A stretch of 64,000 nucleotides of DNA from Halomicronema sp. CCY15110 (GCF_016888165.1 NZ_JACSWC010000437.1:1-64000), one strand, 5' to 3'; shown: positions 52,474-63,102, counted from the stretch's first letter. Made by a program: numbers and translations. The notes: generated by a model from the letters alone, not told the origin.

Positions 52474-52752
52474 CCCTACCCCAAAAGTGGGAATGCTTTG
52501 AGGGGTGGGCACCTAGTGGCGCTCCCTGACTAGGCATAAATCATGGATTAGCCCGCCTAAGGCATTACGGCGAACCCGGTGCATTGCTGCTCCTACTATG
52601 GATGGTTAGGGCGATCGCCGTTGCTGTCTCGTCTAAACTGGTGCTCCCAGACATTGCCTAACTTGGCATCGACCCCACCTATTTTGGCAACGGCCTCATC
52701 CTGCCTGTGGCGCTTACATTAATCGCTATTGAGACCCCGGTAACCCCACGCT
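52474..52752. other. Spacer with possible transporter-gene relic
   Basis: About 280 bases without a functional gene. The frame 52581-52740 reads ALLLLWMVRAIAVAVSSKL, one stop codon, then LGIDPTYFGNGLILPVAL. The LGIDPxxFG element resembles the large membrane subunit of TRAP transporters. It may be an eroded fragment or chance. Confidence 0.3.
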
Positions 52753-53736
52753 ATGAGTAAAACTGCACTGATTACTGGCTTCACCGGCCAAGACGGTTAT
52801 TATCTGAGTCAACTGCTCTTACAAAAGGGCTATCAAGTCATTGGTCTGCTGCCACCTGATCGGCAAGATAGCGTCGTCAAACTCGACGAACTGGCGAATC
52901 AAGTTCAGGTGTATACGGTCGATTTACGAGATGCAGCGGCATTAGAGGCCGCCGTAGCGCAACTGCGCCCCCAAGAAATCTATAACCTTGCCGCCCCCAG
53001 TTTCGTGCCCGACTCTTGGCAAGATCCTCTCGGCACGCTGGACTTGGTGACGGGTACCGCCACCCGGTTGCTGGCCGCTGTAAGGAATACTGGACTAGCC
53101 ACTCGGTTTTATCAAGCGAGCAGCTCCGAAATTTTTGGGGCCGTTCAAGAGGCACCGCAATCCGTCGCGACGCCTTTTCGACCGAAAAATCCCTATGGGG
53201 CAGCCAAGCTACACGCCCACTGGACGATGACCCACCATCGCGAACAGTACAACCTGTTTGCCTGTAGCGGTATTCTGTACAACCATGAGTCGCCGCGACG
53301 GCCGCCACAGTTTGTCACCCGTAAGGTGACGCTGGCCGCAGCGGGCATCAAGCTCGGACTCATGGATCGCCTCTCGATGGGCAACCTGGAAGCCAGACGC
53401 GATTGGGGCTTTGCCGGTGACTATGTAGAAGCCATGTGGCGGATGCTACAGGCCGATACCCCACGGGACTATGTCATTGGCACTGGCATCTTGCATTCGG
53501 TTCAAGATTTGGTCGATTTTGCATTTAGCAGCGTTGATTTAGATTGGCAGAAATATGTCGAAGTGAGTACAGATTTGCTCAGACGTGACGAGCACTTTCA
53601 ACTGGTGGCTGACCCAACCAATGCCAAGCGTGATTTGCAGTGGTCACCCCAAGTGACATTTGAGCAACTGATTGAGCACATGGTACAGGCCGATTTGCAA
53701 CGCTTGCAGTCGGGGCAGGTCGTGCTTTCTCACTAA
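52753..53736 (+). CDS. gmd: GDP-mannose 4,6-dehydratase
   Basis: A 327-residue SDR-type enzyme making GDP-4-keto-6-deoxymannose, the precursor of GDP-fucose, GDP-rhamnose and perosamine. The NADP-binding loop ALITGFTGQDGYYLSQLL is at the start; QASSSEIFG and the catalytic NPYGAAKLHAHW follow, and RRDWGFAGDYVEAMW completes the signature. Slightly shorter than E. coli Gmd (about 370 residues), with no visible break. The GT4 gene follows 27 nt later, so both feed a surface glycan. Start ATG 52753. Confidence 0.93.
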   Translation: MSKTALITGFTGQDGYYLSQLLLQKGYQVIGLLPPDRQDSVVKLDELANQVQVYTVDLRDAAALEAAVAQLRPQEIYNLAAPSFVPDSWQDPLGTLDLVTGTATRLLAAVRNTGLATRFYQASSSEIFGAVQEAPQSVATPFRPKNPYGAAKLHAHWTMTHHREQYNLFACSGILYNHESPRRPPQFVTRKVTLAAAGIKLGLMDRLSMGNLEARRDWGFAGDYVEAMWRMLQADTPRDYVIGTGILHSVQDLVDFAFSSVDLDWQKYVEVSTDLLRRDEHFQLVADPTNAKRDLQWSPQVTFEQLIEHMVQADLQRLQSGQVVLSH

Positions 53737-53763
53737 TCTTTACTGGGCCATGGGGAGGTCGTT

Positions 53764-54891
53764 TTGCACGGGCAAGATAGCAAAGTTGGGTTTGTCTTTT
53801 TAAGTGTCTTCTCGGTGGAGGGGGGCATTCAATCCTATGTGAAGGATATTTTGCGGGCATATGCCGCCTGCCCTGAAACCCCACCCGCCGATGTTTTTTT
53901 GCTCCGAGATCAGGCGTCTGATCCGAATCCTTTTGCCAATGAGCCTAAATTTACCTTCCACTACGCGGGGGCCGCTACGGGTAATTTAGGTCGGCTACTG
54001 TTGACCTGGCAGTTGGTGAAAAGTTTGTGGCGAGCCCCATATGCTCGCCTGATTGGCGGTCACGTTTTGCTGGGGCCGCTCTTGCAACCGTTGTGTCAGT
54101 GGTTTAACACCTCTCTCACGATGATGACCTACGGCAAAGAAGTCTGGGAACCGGTTGCCCCCCGCCAGCTGAAGGCCCTGCAACAAGCCCAAAGCATTTG
54201 GACCATCAGCCGCTATAGCCGCGATCTGGCTTGCGCGGCCAATGGTCTCGCGGCGGCGAAGTTTCACATGCTGCCGTGTGTCGTAAATGGGGAGGTATTT
54301 AGCCCCGGTTCGCCGCCACCGGAACTCGTTGAGCAATATGGCTTAGCTGGGAGTCGGGTGCTGATGACGGTGGCGCGGCTATGGTCAGGGGATATCTATA
54401 AGGGGGTAGATGTCACCATTCGGGCGTTGCCCAAAATTCTCAGCCAGTTTCCAGATGTAAAGTATTTGGTGGTGGGTCGCGGCGATGATCAGCCCCGGTT
54501 AGCCCAGTTGGCGCAGGACTTGGGAGTGGCTGAGCGGGTTGTATTTGCAGGGTTTGTGCCGGATGATTGGTTAGTGGCACATTACCGTTTGGCGGATGCC
54601 TATGTGATGCCGTCTCGGGAGGGGTTTGGCATCGTGTATTTAGAAGCGATGGCCTGTGGGGTGCCGACAGTGTCGGGAGATGATGATGGCTCGGCTGATC
54701 CGCTGCAAGATGGTCGGGTGGGCTGGCGAGTACCCTATCGTGATTCGGCAGCGGTTGCTGCCGCCTGTATTGAGCTGCTGCAAGGTGGAGATCAGCGGTG
54801 TGATGGTGGGTGGTTGCGGCAACAAACGCTGGAGCAGTTTAGCCCGGCTAGTTTGCAGCGATCGCTAGAGCAAGTTTTGACCAGCCCTTGA
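53764..54891 (+). CDS. GT4-family glycosyltransferase
   Basis: A 375-residue GT-B fold glycosyltransferase. The N-terminal half has GGIQSYVKDIL and YGKEVW; the C-terminal half carries the nucleotide-sugar site with ARLWSGDIYKGVDVTIRA, VVGRGDDQPRLAQLA, and SREGFGIVYLEAMACGVPTV (EX7E motif). It transfers a sugar from an activated donor, probably GDP- or UDP-linked, onto a glycan. The TTG at 53764 is chosen because GGAGG lies 5 nt before it. It follows gmd on the same strand, so GDP-deoxyhexose is a plausible donor. Confidence 0.88.
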   Translation: MHGQDSKVGFVFLSVFSVEGGIQSYVKDILRAYAACPETPPADVFLLRDQASDPNPFANEPKFTFHYAGAATGNLGRLLLTWQLVKSLWRAPYARLIGGHVLLGPLLQPLCQWFNTSLTMMTYGKEVWEPVAPRQLKALQQAQSIWTISRYSRDLACAANGLAAAKFHMLPCVVNGEVFSPGSPPPELVEQYGLAGSRVLMTVARLWSGDIYKGVDVTIRALPKILSQFPDVKYLVVGRGDDQPRLAQLAQDLGVAERVVFAGFVPDDWLVAHYRLADAYVMPSREGFGIVYLEAMACGVPTVSGDDDGSADPLQDGRVGWRVPYRDSAAVAAACIELLQGGDQRCDGGWLRQQTLEQFSPASLQRSLEQVLTSP

Positions 54892-55058
54892 GAACCATGG
54901 CGCGTCGGTTCATCCTCACAGGTGTGGTTCGTCTGGATAGCGGCGATCCGATGGGCGGGCGATCGCCGCGTCGATTACAACTTTATTTGAATTAAGCCCA
55001 ATTTATTCCGTTCTGACTGGGCACATTGTGAGAGCAAGGACCTGGCGGTTTTCCGTTT

Positions 55059-56642
55059 ATGAAAGGGATCTCTCAGCAATCAGTGGAAAATAAGGTCGAG
55101 GGGCAATCGATGACTGCGATCGATAATGAACCCCTCTACAAAAAAATCGTGCGCGTGAAAACGCTGCACCAAAACTTGGCGGAGCAAGCCGCTCCTGTTT
55201 CTATTGATCATGCCCGGGAAGCGGCCAAGCTGTTTCGCCTGACGAAACAGATCCGCAATTCCCTAGACCTGGAGACGATTCTTCAAACGACTGTTGATGA
55301 AGTGCAGAAGCTGCTACACAATGACTGCTGCTATTTTTTATGGCGGTTAGAAAGCGGCGATCGCGACACTTTAGCCATCACCCATGAAGCCAAATCACCC
55401 AACTGCAAGAGTCGGTTGGGTGACTTACCGGATGACCATGCTGAGGGCTTGTCGGAGGCGATCATCCGGCGACAGATCGTCCGCATTGACGATCTCAATA
55501 ACAGTTTTGAAACGTCCCCAGAGTTCTACGCTTTCTTCCAGCAGTTGAGTATTCAAGCGGCCTTGGTGCTACCGTTGGAAACCCACTCAGGTCAAACCGG
55601 AGCCTTATTTTGCGCTCAGTGTCACGGCGTCAGAATCTGGTCAGATACGGAAGTCGAACTGTTGCAAGCGCTGGCCGACCAAGTCGCTATTTCGATTGAT
55701 CAAGCTGAATTATTAGCTCGCGCCCGCGCGACCGCCATGGCGGCGCAAACCCAAGCCCAACAGGTCTCAGAAGCCCTGCAAAAGTTGCAGCAAACCCAGG
55801 CTCAACTCGTCCAGCACGAAAAAATGTCGAGCCTGGGGCAACTGGTGGCGGGTGTGGCCCACGAAATCAATAATCCCATCAATTTTATTGATGGCAATAT
55901 CGAACCCGCTACCGATTACATCAAAGACCTACTGGAGCTCATCGAGCTGTATCAGACCACCTATCCGGAGGCGAGCGAGCAAATTCGCCAAAAAGAAGCC
56001 GAGATTGACTTGGACTTTATGGTCGAAGATCTGCTCAAGGTGCTGTCGTCGATGAAGCTCGGCACCAGTCGGATCAAGCAGATCGTCTTATCACTGCGGA
56101 ATTTTTCTCGCCTCGACGAAGCGGAGATTAAACCTGTCGATTTACATGAAGGGCTGGATAATACGCTGGTGATCCTCAAAAGTCGCTTACGAGGCGGCAA
56201 TCACCAAGACTCGGTTCAGGTGACTCGCCAATATACTTCGTTGCCCTTGATTGAATGCCATGCCGGCCAAATCAATCAAGTGTTTATGAATATTTTGAGT
56301 AATGCGATCGATGCCTTGGAAACCACTGCCCACCCGCAAATCAAAATTGAGACGCGGCTGGTTGAGCAGTCTGAGGTCGATGCGCCTGGGGCCGACCAGC
56401 CCGAACTGCCTTATGTCGAAGTGCGGATTCGCGATAATGGCCCCGGCATGGATAAAGCGGTTAAGCGTAAGATCTTTGATCCGTTTTACACGACGAAACC
56501 AGTGGGTAAAGGCACTGGGCTGGGGATGTCGATCAGCTATCAAATTATCGTGGAAAAGCACCACGGCACGTTGCAATGTGTCTCTGAAGTGGGTGAAGGA
56601 GCAGAATTCATTGTGCGAATTCCGGTGCAGGTTACCGAATAA
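55059..56642 (+). CDS. GAF-domain sensor histidine kinase
   Basis: A 527-residue cytoplasmic hybrid-free kinase. GAF domain about 66-220 (LDLETILQTTVDEVQKLL start, QVAISIDQAELL end), coiled linker, HisKA-type dimerisation with H268 in GVAHEINNPINF, and HATPase_c with the N box NAIDALE, G1 DNGPGMDKAVKRK, and G2 GKGTGLGMSISYQI. No membrane segments. It begins at the ATG 55059, with a second ATG at 55110. A receiver gene follows 45 nt later, probably its phospho-partner. It is upstream of the chemosensory genes. Confidence 0.9.
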   Translation: MKGISQQSVENKVEGQSMTAIDNEPLYKKIVRVKTLHQNLAEQAAPVSIDHAREAAKLFRLTKQIRNSLDLETILQTTVDEVQKLLHNDCCYFLWRLESGDRDTLAITHEAKSPNCKSRLGDLPDDHAEGLSEAIIRRQIVRIDDLNNSFETSPEFYAFFQQLSIQAALVLPLETHSGQTGALFCAQCHGVRIWSDTEVELLQALADQVAISIDQAELLARARATAMAAQTQAQQVSEALQKLQQTQAQLVQHEKMSSLGQLVAGVAHEINNPINFIDGNIEPATDYIKDLLELIELYQTTYPEASEQIRQKEAEIDLDFMVEDLLKVLSSMKLGTSRIKQIVLSLRNFSRLDEAEIKPVDLHEGLDNTLVILKSRLRGGNHQDSVQVTRQYTSLPLIECHAGQINQVFMNILSNAIDALETTAHPQIKIETRLVEQSEVDAPGADQPELPYVEVRIRDNGPGMDKAVKRKIFDPFYTTKPVGKGTGLGMSISYQIIVEKHHGTLQCVSEVGEGAEFIVRIPVQVTE

Positions 56643-56687
56643 TTGCCCACCAATTACCATCAATTACCGATCCAAGGGGTAAAGGCC

Positions 56688-57071
56688 ATGTCTGCCACCA
56701 CGTCATCGATGCTTACGATTCTGTCAATTGATGACAGCACGGTCATGCAGCAATTGATCAAGCAAACGCTGTCGGCAGAATATCGAGTGCTGCTGTGCAA
56801 TAGTGCGATTCAAGCGTTGGCGCTGATTAATCAAGAACCGATCGCTGTTGTGCTGCTAGATGTCTCTATGCCAGAGATGGATGGGCTCGATTTTTGTCGC
56901 ACTGTGCGGAGCATCCCCAAGTTTCAAGATTTGCCCATCGTCATGGTGACTGGGCGAGATGGCAATCTCGACAAGTTGCAGGGGCGACTAGCAGGGGCGA
57001 CGGAATACCTGACCAAGCCCTTTGATACAGAACAGTTGAAGGTGATTTTGCGTAAACTTACGGCCGCCTGA
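56688..57071 (+). CDS. Response regulator, receiver-only
   Basis: A 127-residue CheY-like receiver: DD at 15-16, phosphoacceptor D58 in LLDVSMPEMDG, T88, K110 in YLTKPF. No output domain. The ATG at 56688 with AAAGG before it is chosen (a longer frame is weaker). It is 45 nt after the GAF kinase and likely its target. Confidence 0.9.
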   Translation: MSATTSSMLTILSIDDSTVMQQLIKQTLSAEYRVLLCNSAIQALALINQEPIAVVLLDVSMPEMDGLDFCRTVRSIPKFQDLPIVMVTGRDGNLDKLQGRLAGATEYLTKPFDTEQLKVILRKLTAA

Positions 57072-57713
57072 GTCTGCCGCCCCAAGGCTCCGGTGGCGGC
57101 TTGCCGTTGAGAGTGATGAGGCGGGCGATGTTGTCGACTAGAAAGGGGCGATGGGGCTCTGCGGGCAAGAGTCTGGGGAATCCTGTCACGGGGATGGCGT
57201 CTATCAATGGCTGGGCGCGCGCGATCGCCATTGTTTCGCCCGGCTCCTTCATGCAGTTCTCTATCGGGACGGCGTTGAATGGGGGCAGGGTGATGGATAA
57301 AAACGTTCAGCCATTTTTTTCGACTCTTTGAACTATGCCGATGACAGCGGTTCTCTGCTGGATGAGGTGCGAATTGGGCGCTGAGACTTCCGAATCGCCA
57401 AGATTTCAAGGCTTTCACGGTACCTCATGACAACAGGAACTACTGTCGTCCCTCCAGATTGAAAAATGTTGTCTTTTAGGTCGATACGTAACAGTTTCGT
57501 GAGGGGTCAGACCCCCAGGGAATGCTACGTATAGCCCCCCAGGGCAATCTTGAGCCATCTGAGCTCTTCCCACAGCTTGCATAGCCAAGGTGGATGGTCG
57601 TTATCGAGCAGGGGGTGGGCCGAGGTCGCTGCCATTGTCCCGTTCGGCCTTAACGTTGTCCCAACATCTGTATGCCAGCCACATCGGTCACGCATTACAG
57701 GGAGCATTACCCC
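57072..57713. other. Gene-less stretch, 640 bases
   Basis: Open frames occur on both strands, including a 64-residue minus frame (57058-57252, with RLLPAEPHRPFLVDNIARLI) that looks protein-like but ends at no recognisable domain and could be a fragment of a lost gene. A short GGGGTCAGACCCCC palindrome is at 57503-57516. No RNA gene is obvious. Confidence 0.4.
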
Positions 57714-58529
57714 ATGGCGAGTGAATTTCAAGTCAGTTTGATTAACCAAGGCGTTTCGATCTGGAATCAGTGGCGGACGGAAAATCCCGGCATTAAACCA
57801 GACTTGCAAGGCGCAGACTTGAGTCAACGAGATTTAAGTACTGGTGACTTCTCGGGCAGCAATTTTTATGAGGCGAATTTGCGCGACACCCACTTTTGTC
57901 ACTGCAACTTCACCGGGGCCAGTCTGTACCGGACGGATATGTGCATGGCTAACTTGATGGGAGCCAACTTGAGCTATGCCGACTTCTATAAAACCAGTTT
58001 ATACACAGCGAATTTGACTCAGGCTAATCTGCGATATGCCCATTTATATCGGGCCGATTTGCGCGAAGCGTTACTTCAAGAAACAGATTTGGCGGAGGCC
58101 AATCTTTATGAAGTGGATATGCGCGAGGCGATCATGCCAGCAGCGAGTTTGGTGCGCTCGACCTTTTATTACTCTAATCTCAGTCGAGCCGATCTCACCG
58201 GGGCAAATTTGAGTGTGGCAAGTTTGATGGGGGCGGTGATGGAAAATGCCCAAATGAGCCGAGCTAGTTGTGTGGGCACTAACCTGTATCGCGCTAAATT
58301 GAAGGCGGCAAATTTGGCGGAAGCGGATCTCCGCGAAGCGGTGTTACGGATGGCGGATCTGAGCTATGCCAATTTGGAAAATGCCAATTTATTTCGCGCC
58401 AATTTGGCCGAAGCTTGTTTGGATTATGCGCAATTGGGGGGCGCAAATTTCAAGAAAACGAACCTCTGGCATGTCAATTTAGGACATTTGATTTTGTCTG
58501 ATCCAAGTCTTGGGCCAGCGTTTGCGTAG
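57714..58529 (+). CDS. Pentapeptide repeat protein
   Basis: A 271-residue protein made almost wholly of A(D/N)LxX repeats (from about residue 30: LQGADLSQRDL, YEANLRDTHF, ANLMGANLSYADF and so on to residue 260), folding into a right-handed quadrilateral beta-helix. No signal or membrane anchor is visible. Biochemical roles of such proteins vary (gyrase mimicry, scaffolds); none can be assigned here. The ATG at 57714 follows GGGAG at 9 nt spacing, so the longer frame from 57672 is rejected. Only 21 nt precede cheR, so it is probably in that operon. Confidence 0.87.
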   Translation: MASEFQVSLINQGVSIWNQWRTENPGIKPDLQGADLSQRDLSTGDFSGSNFYEANLRDTHFCHCNFTGASLYRTDMCMANLMGANLSYADFYKTSLYTANLTQANLRYAHLYRADLREALLQETDLAEANLYEVDMREAIMPAASLVRSTFYYSNLSRADLTGANLSVASLMGAVMENAQMSRASCVGTNLYRAKLKAANLAEADLREAVLRMADLSYANLENANLFRANLAEACLDYAQLGGANFKKTNLWHVNLGHLILSDPSLGPAFA

Positions 58530-58550
58530 TCACTATCAGGGGAAAGTGCG

Positions 58551-60200
58551 ATGGAGAGCCTGAGCCTCAAACGAATTGCGGGATTGATTACCGCGAATGT
58601 GGGACTGCGGATGCGGGACACGGATTTGCCGCATTTGGCGGAGGTGTTGCGGCAGCGGCTGAAGACTTGTGGCTGCCGAGATTTAGACGCTTACTATGAG
58701 TTGTTGGTGTGCGATCGCGCCAGTCCGGCTTGGCGATCGCAATCCATGGGTCTGGCGGACGCCTCAGGATTGCCGCCCTCGGAGTGGCATCATTTATTGA
58801 CGCAACTCACGATCAACGAAAGCTATTTTTTTCGCGATCGCAATCAATTTCAGCTCATTGCCCAGCGGCTATTGCCTGAAATCATCGCTCGCAAACAGCA
58901 GCAACACCGGGCGGCGGCGGACAGGGGGCGACCCCGGCTGCGGATCTGGAGTGCGGGGTGCTCTACCGGTGAGGAGTTATATTCCATCGCGATCGCCCTG
59001 GCGGAACTGAACTTTGCCTGGTCGGAGTGGGATACTCTCCTCATCGGTACCGATATCAGCATGAAAGCGCTGACCACGGCCCAGCTAGGACTGTATGGAA
59101 ATTGGTCGTTTCGGCAAACAGATCCCACCCTCCAGCAAAAGTATTTTCGCCCGCAGCGCCAACTGTTGCGCATCCGCGAAGATATTCATCAACGGGTGAC
59201 CTTTCAATACAGCAACTTGGTGCAAGCGCACGATGCCTCGACAAGCACCCTGCTGCAAGAGATAGATCTCATTCTCTGCCGCAATGTCTTTATTTACTTC
59301 GATGACCAAGCGATCGCCCACACCTTGACCAAATTTCGTCATAGCCTGGCCTGCGAAGGCTACCTCATTACGGGCCATACGGAGCTGTATGGCCAAGATG
59401 TCGGTCAGTTTCAACTCCAGGTCTTTCCCGAATCTTTGGTTTATCAACGACCGCTGGCCGCGCCTTCTTCCGCGGCCTCCCCAGAGCAGCCGAAACCAGC
59501 AGCTCTAGGGGGCCAGCCAAGTCAGATGATGCGCCAACCGTCAGCCCGACCGCTGCCCCAGCGCAGTATCCCGAGTCCACCATTGCGCTCGCGATCGCAA
59601 CTACAGTCGCCGCCAGCCAAGGGGCAGCCCATCCCCTCTGCTCGGTCAGCCATGGCGGCTGAGGCAATATCTGAGGCGGCGATCGCTACGGCCAAAACCA
59701 GTTTATTCAATAAAGCTTACGCCCAAGCCATCGTCCAGGCCCAGCAACTCTGCACTCAGGATCCCAACAATTTTGAAGCTCATGTCATCTTGGCGCGGGC
59801 CTATGCCAATACGGGCCAGCATCACCCAGCCAAAGACATTTGCAAACGCGCTCTGAGTCTGCAACCGCTGAATTTGGATTTACATTATCTGCTGGCTCAA
59901 ATTGCGGAAGAAGAAGGTGATTTAGACCTTGCCAAAGAGCATTTGAGGCGCATTATTTATATTGACAACTATGAATTTCAGGCCTATCTAGATCTGGCTA
60001 GTCTCTACCAACAAGAAAGGCGCATTGACCAGGTAGTCAAAATGGAGCGGCTGGCTTTGAAGACCCTGAACTTGTTGCCAGAAAAGACCATCGTCAATCC
60101 CGAGACTGGGGCCACTGTGGCCGATTGGCGACAACATTTAGAAACCAAACTCGCGTTTAACTTGCCAACCTCAGCGTCTCCTCAGTCGCTGCCAAAGTGA
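58551..60200 (+). CDS. CheR-type methyltransferase with C-terminal TPRs
   Basis: A 549-residue fusion. CheR domain (about 1-290): INESYFFRDRNQFQL, SAM-binding WSAGCSTGEELYSIAIALAE, GTDISMKALTTAQ, and CRNVFIYFDDQ. A Pro/Ser/Gln-rich linker (about 300-370) leads to TPR repeats (about 375-500: FNKAYAQAIVQAQQL, DLHYLLAQIAEEEG). Such TPR-CheR proteins occur in Wsp/Frz-like systems, where the TPRs regulate methylation of the receptor. It methylates glutamates of the MCP in this cluster. The ATG 58551 lies 21 nt after the pentapeptide gene. Confidence 0.9.
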   Translation: MESLSLKRIAGLITANVGLRMRDTDLPHLAEVLRQRLKTCGCRDLDAYYELLVCDRASPAWRSQSMGLADASGLPPSEWHHLLTQLTINESYFFRDRNQFQLIAQRLLPEIIARKQQQHRAAADRGRPRLRIWSAGCSTGEELYSIAIALAELNFAWSEWDTLLIGTDISMKALTTAQLGLYGNWSFRQTDPTLQQKYFRPQRQLLRIREDIHQRVTFQYSNLVQAHDASTSTLLQEIDLILCRNVFIYFDDQAIAHTLTKFRHSLACEGYLITGHTELYGQDVGQFQLQVFPESLVYQRPLAAPSSAASPEQPKPAALGGQPSQMMRQPSARPLPQRSIPSPPLRSRSQLQSPPAKGQPIPSARSAMAAEAISEAAIATAKTSLFNKAYAQAIVQAQQLCTQDPNNFEAHVILARAYANTGQHHPAKDICKRALSLQPLNLDLHYLLAQIAEEEGDLDLAKEHLRRIIYIDNYEFQAYLDLASLYQQERRIDQVVKMERLALKTLNLLPEKTIVNPETGATVADWRQHLETKLAFNLPTSASPQSLPK

Positions 60201-60470
60201 ATCAAGATTAAAAGATTTTATACAGCAGTCACGGCGGATAAAAGCGCGATCGCTGATCTAGTGGCAAAACTCGCTGCCCATTTACACCCCAAACTCAATA
60301 AGTAAAGTTGTTTGCGTAAAATTTGACTTTTGTGTTGATTATCAGCCTTGTTGCTTGGGCGGGGAATGATAGGCCTGCAAGTGGAGTTCACATTTAATCG
60401 ACTTCTGGCTCCGAATAAATGCGATCGCATCCTTGCTCATTCCACTGAATTGTTTAGGCCGGTGGGCTTT
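60201..60470. promoter_or_regulatory. Spacer upstream of the double-CheW gene
   Basis: A 270-base spacer with no gene; it is AT-rich at 60295-60340. A promoter here would let cheW, the MCP and cheA be transcribed apart from cheR. No exact boxes were identified. Confidence 0.35.
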
Positions 60471-61493
60471 ATGGCATATCAACCCTACCTAATCTTTGGG
60501 TTAAACGGTGGTCGCTTTGGCCTTGCAGCGGCAGTCGTGCAGGAACTGTTTCTATTACCGGCGCTAACGCCAATCGCGGAAGCAACTGCCGAAATGGTTG
60601 GCATCCTCAACTTGCGGGGCCACATCATTCCGGTGATTGACCTCAGACAGCGACTCGGTCGATCGCGCCAGCCTTATACGCTCAAACATTCTGTCATCTT
60701 AATTAGGCTACATGAGCGATCGGTCGGCGTCATTGTCGATGAGGTCGATAACGTCGAATTTATTGCCGAGTCAGAACTCGCGACCGATGTGGAGAGTCAC
60801 CTCACCACCGATGCCGAGCATGCTGTCACGGCAGGGTTGGCCAAGCATGACTCACAATTAATTACCCTGCTCAATCCAGAAGCGCTCATGCAGGGGGCAT
60901 CTACTCGCGCTGGGCTAGCCCAGGCGGAGCCAGTAGCCACAAGTACAGAGGGCAACGAGTTCTTGGCTCCGTTTTCCGCTGCGGATCAAGTCGTGCTGAC
61001 AAAACGCGCTGACGCCCTGATGACTCAAAGTGAAAATGAGAGTTGGGTGGGTCAGACGGCCCTCGCCGTCGTCGGTCTGCAAGGCGAGCGGTTTGCCCTG
61101 AACCTGGAAGTCATTCAAGAATTTACGCAAATCTCCCAGGTGACCCCAGTGCCCTGCTGTCCGCCCCACATCGTCGGCAATATGAACCTGCGGGGCGAGA
61201 TTTTGACCCTGATTGATATTCGTCAGTTCGTCAATTTGGACACGGCTAGCACTAGCCAGCAGCAGGCCGTCATTGTCCGGGTTGATGACATTATGGCGGG
61301 CATTATTGTGGATGCGGTGTTCGATGTGCTGTATGTGCACCCCGGCGATGTAACAGCGATGCCGACGGCGATTCATGCTATGGACAACGCTTATATTCGC
61401 GGCGTTGTGCGCGACGCCGGCCAAACCATGAGCGTTTTAGATCTGCCCCAACTCCTCACGCACGGTGAGTTGGTGGTTGACCAAGCCGCTTAG
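60471..61493 (+). CDS. Protein with two CheW-like domains
   Basis: A 340-residue protein containing two CheW-like folds in tandem. Domain 1 (about 5-150): [20 protein letters not shown] and [19 protein letters not shown]. Domain 2 (about 200-335): [20 protein letters not shown] and [18 protein letters not shown]. CheW adaptors link receptors to the CheA kinase; a double version may bridge two receptors or kinase arms. The ATG at 60471 ([10 protein letters not shown]) is chosen, as the longer frame is not conserved. It lies 145 nt before the MCP. Confidence 0.9.
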   Translation: MAYQPYLIFGLNGGRFGLAAAVVQELFLLPALTPIAEATAEMVGILNLRGHIIPVIDLRQRLGRSRQPYTLKHSVILIRLHERSVGVIVDEVDNVEFIAESELATDVESHLTTDAEHAVTAGLAKHDSQLITLLNPEALMQGASTRAGLAQAEPVATSTEGNEFLAPFSAADQVVLTKRADALMTQSENESWVGQTALAVVGLQGERFALNLEVIQEFTQISQVTPVPCCPPHIVGNMNLRGEILTLIDIRQFVNLDTASTSQQQAVIVRVDDIMAGIIVDAVFDVLYVHPGDVTAMPTAIHAMDNAYIRGVVRDAGQTMSVLDLPQLLTHGELVVDQAA

Positions 61494-61638
61494 TCCTCAG
61501 GTGCCGCTGTTGGCAGCGGGTGCTCCAGTTGCCAACAGCGGCACTCCACCTGTCTGCCTGACCGGGATGGCCCGCCATCCCCCCGCCACAATTTCCTGGT
61601 TTGAGTTACTGAGTCCCTATCCTTTAAGGAGAACCGTC

Positions 61639-63102
61639 ATGACAGTTAGCACCCAAAAAATTTGGAAACTCCGGCATTGGATCATTCTGGGATACTCGGT
61701 GCCCATCGTGGCTTTAGTCATCTCTGCCGCCGTGACCGTGGCCAATGTCCGGCAAGTCAAACTCAGCTCGGTAGCATTGCATGATTCTTGGGAGGTCAAT
61801 GATAACCTTGGCGAACTGGACTCTAGCATTCAAGCCATGTCGCGCGCGACGCGCGGTTATCTGCTCGAAAAAAGCCCCGTATCAATAAGTACCTATAACG
61901 CGGCCAAAGAGAATTTCATCCAGGTATCTGAAGAAACAGAAGGGTGGATTAAACATGAGCAGCAACTGCAAAATCTGATGGATTTGCAGGTTCACACGGC
62001 GGATTTGATTGCCCTGAATGACAATTTAATTGCATTAGTGGATGCGGGCCAGCCGGAACAAGCCGTCAATACTTGGAAAACCGACTCTGGTCGTGACTTG
62101 GCGGAGTCGATTGCGGTGCTGCTAGAGGATATGGAAACTTTAGAGCATGAAATCATGGCTGAGGACGAAGCCGCTCAAACGGCAGCCTTGGCGCGGCTAC
62201 AAATGACGCTTTTGCTCGCAGCTAGTATCTCGGTGGTGGTGTCGGCGCTGCTGGGCACTTGGATTGTGTTGAAGGCGTCGCGCTTGATGAATCAGTCGGC
62301 GGGGGTGATCGCGAGTTCGGCCAATGAGATTGCCGCCAGCATTGAGCAGCAAGAGCGCACGAGCAGTCAGCAAGCGGCGTCGGTCAGCGAAACCACGACC
62401 ACCATGGATGAATTGGGCGCGTCGTCGCGCCAGTCGGCAGAACAGGCCGAAGCCGCCGCTGCGGGCGCTCAACAGGCTTTGCAACTGGCGGAAGAAGGCA
62501 CCCGGGCCGTCGAACGGAGTATGGCGGGTATGGGCACTCTGCGGGAAAAAGTCGAGGCGATCGCCGACCAAATCCTGCGCCTGAGTGAGCAAACCAATCA
62601 GATTGGTGGCATTTCTGGCCTGGTGAGCGACCTGGCTAACCAAACCAACATGCTGGCCTTAAATGCAGCGGTGGAGGCCGTGCGGGCGGGCGAACATGGC
62701 AAGGGCTTTGCTGTGGTCTCAGGTGAAATTCGTAAACTGGCGGATCAGAGTAAAAAATCGGCGGAAAAAATCAATGCTCTGGTGGCCGACATTCAAACCG
62801 CGATTAACTCCACCGTCATGGTGACGGATGAAGGCACCAAAACTGTAGAAGAAGGGGTCAAAATTTCGGAAGAAACGGCGGCGGCTTTTGGCGGTGTGGC
62901 TGATGCGGTGAATAACGTGGTGCTCAATAGCCAGCAAATTTCGCTGAATGTGAAGCAACAGGCGGTCGCCATTGAACAGGTGGTGAGCGCGATGAATAAC
63001 TTGAATAAAGGGGCTCAGGAGACCGCCAGCGGCATTACCCAGATTCGCACTGGCACCCATCAGCTCAACGAATCAGCGATGCAGCTCAAGGTCGCGATCT
63101 AG
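61639..63102 (+). CDS. Methyl-accepting chemotaxis protein
   Basis: A 487-residue receptor. TM1 about 12-36 and TM2 about 189-212 flank a mostly helical extracellular domain (37-188) of CHASE3-like build. No HAMP domain is visible between TM2 and the coiled coil. The signalling tip is in the cytoplasmic part: [24 protein letters not shown] (kinase-contact hairpin), with methylation helices rich in Glu/Gln/Ala on each side. AAGGAG 7 nt before the ATG at 61639 fixes the start. The sensed signal is unknown. Confidence 0.92.
   Translation: MTVSTQKIWKLRHWIILGYSVPIVALVISAAVTVANVRQVKLSSVALHDSWEVNDNLGELDSSIQAMSRATRGYLLEKSPVSISTYNAAKENFIQVSEETEGWIKHEQQLQNLMDLQVHTADLIALNDNLIALVDAGQPEQAVNTWKTDSGRDLAESIAVLLEDMETLEHEIMAEDEAAQTAALARLQMTLLLAASISVVVSALLGTWIVLKASRLMNQSAGVIASSANEIAASIEQQERTSSQQAASVSETTTTMDELGASSRQSAEQAEAAAAGAQQALQLAEEGTRAVERSMAGMGTLREKVEAIADQILRLSEQTNQIGGISGLVSDLANQTNMLALNAAVEAVRAGEHGKGFAVVSGEIRKLADQSKKSAEKINALVADIQTAINSTVMVTDEGTKTVEEGVKISEETAAAFGGVADAVNNVVLNSQQISLNVKQQAVAIEQVVSAMNNLNKGAQETASGITQIRTGTHQLNESAMQLKVAI

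Noticed and set aside
57503..57516. GGGGTCAGACCCCC as a tRNA or riboswitch element
   Set aside because: Only a short symmetric hairpin is present; no cloverleaf or conserved riboswitch core was found around it.
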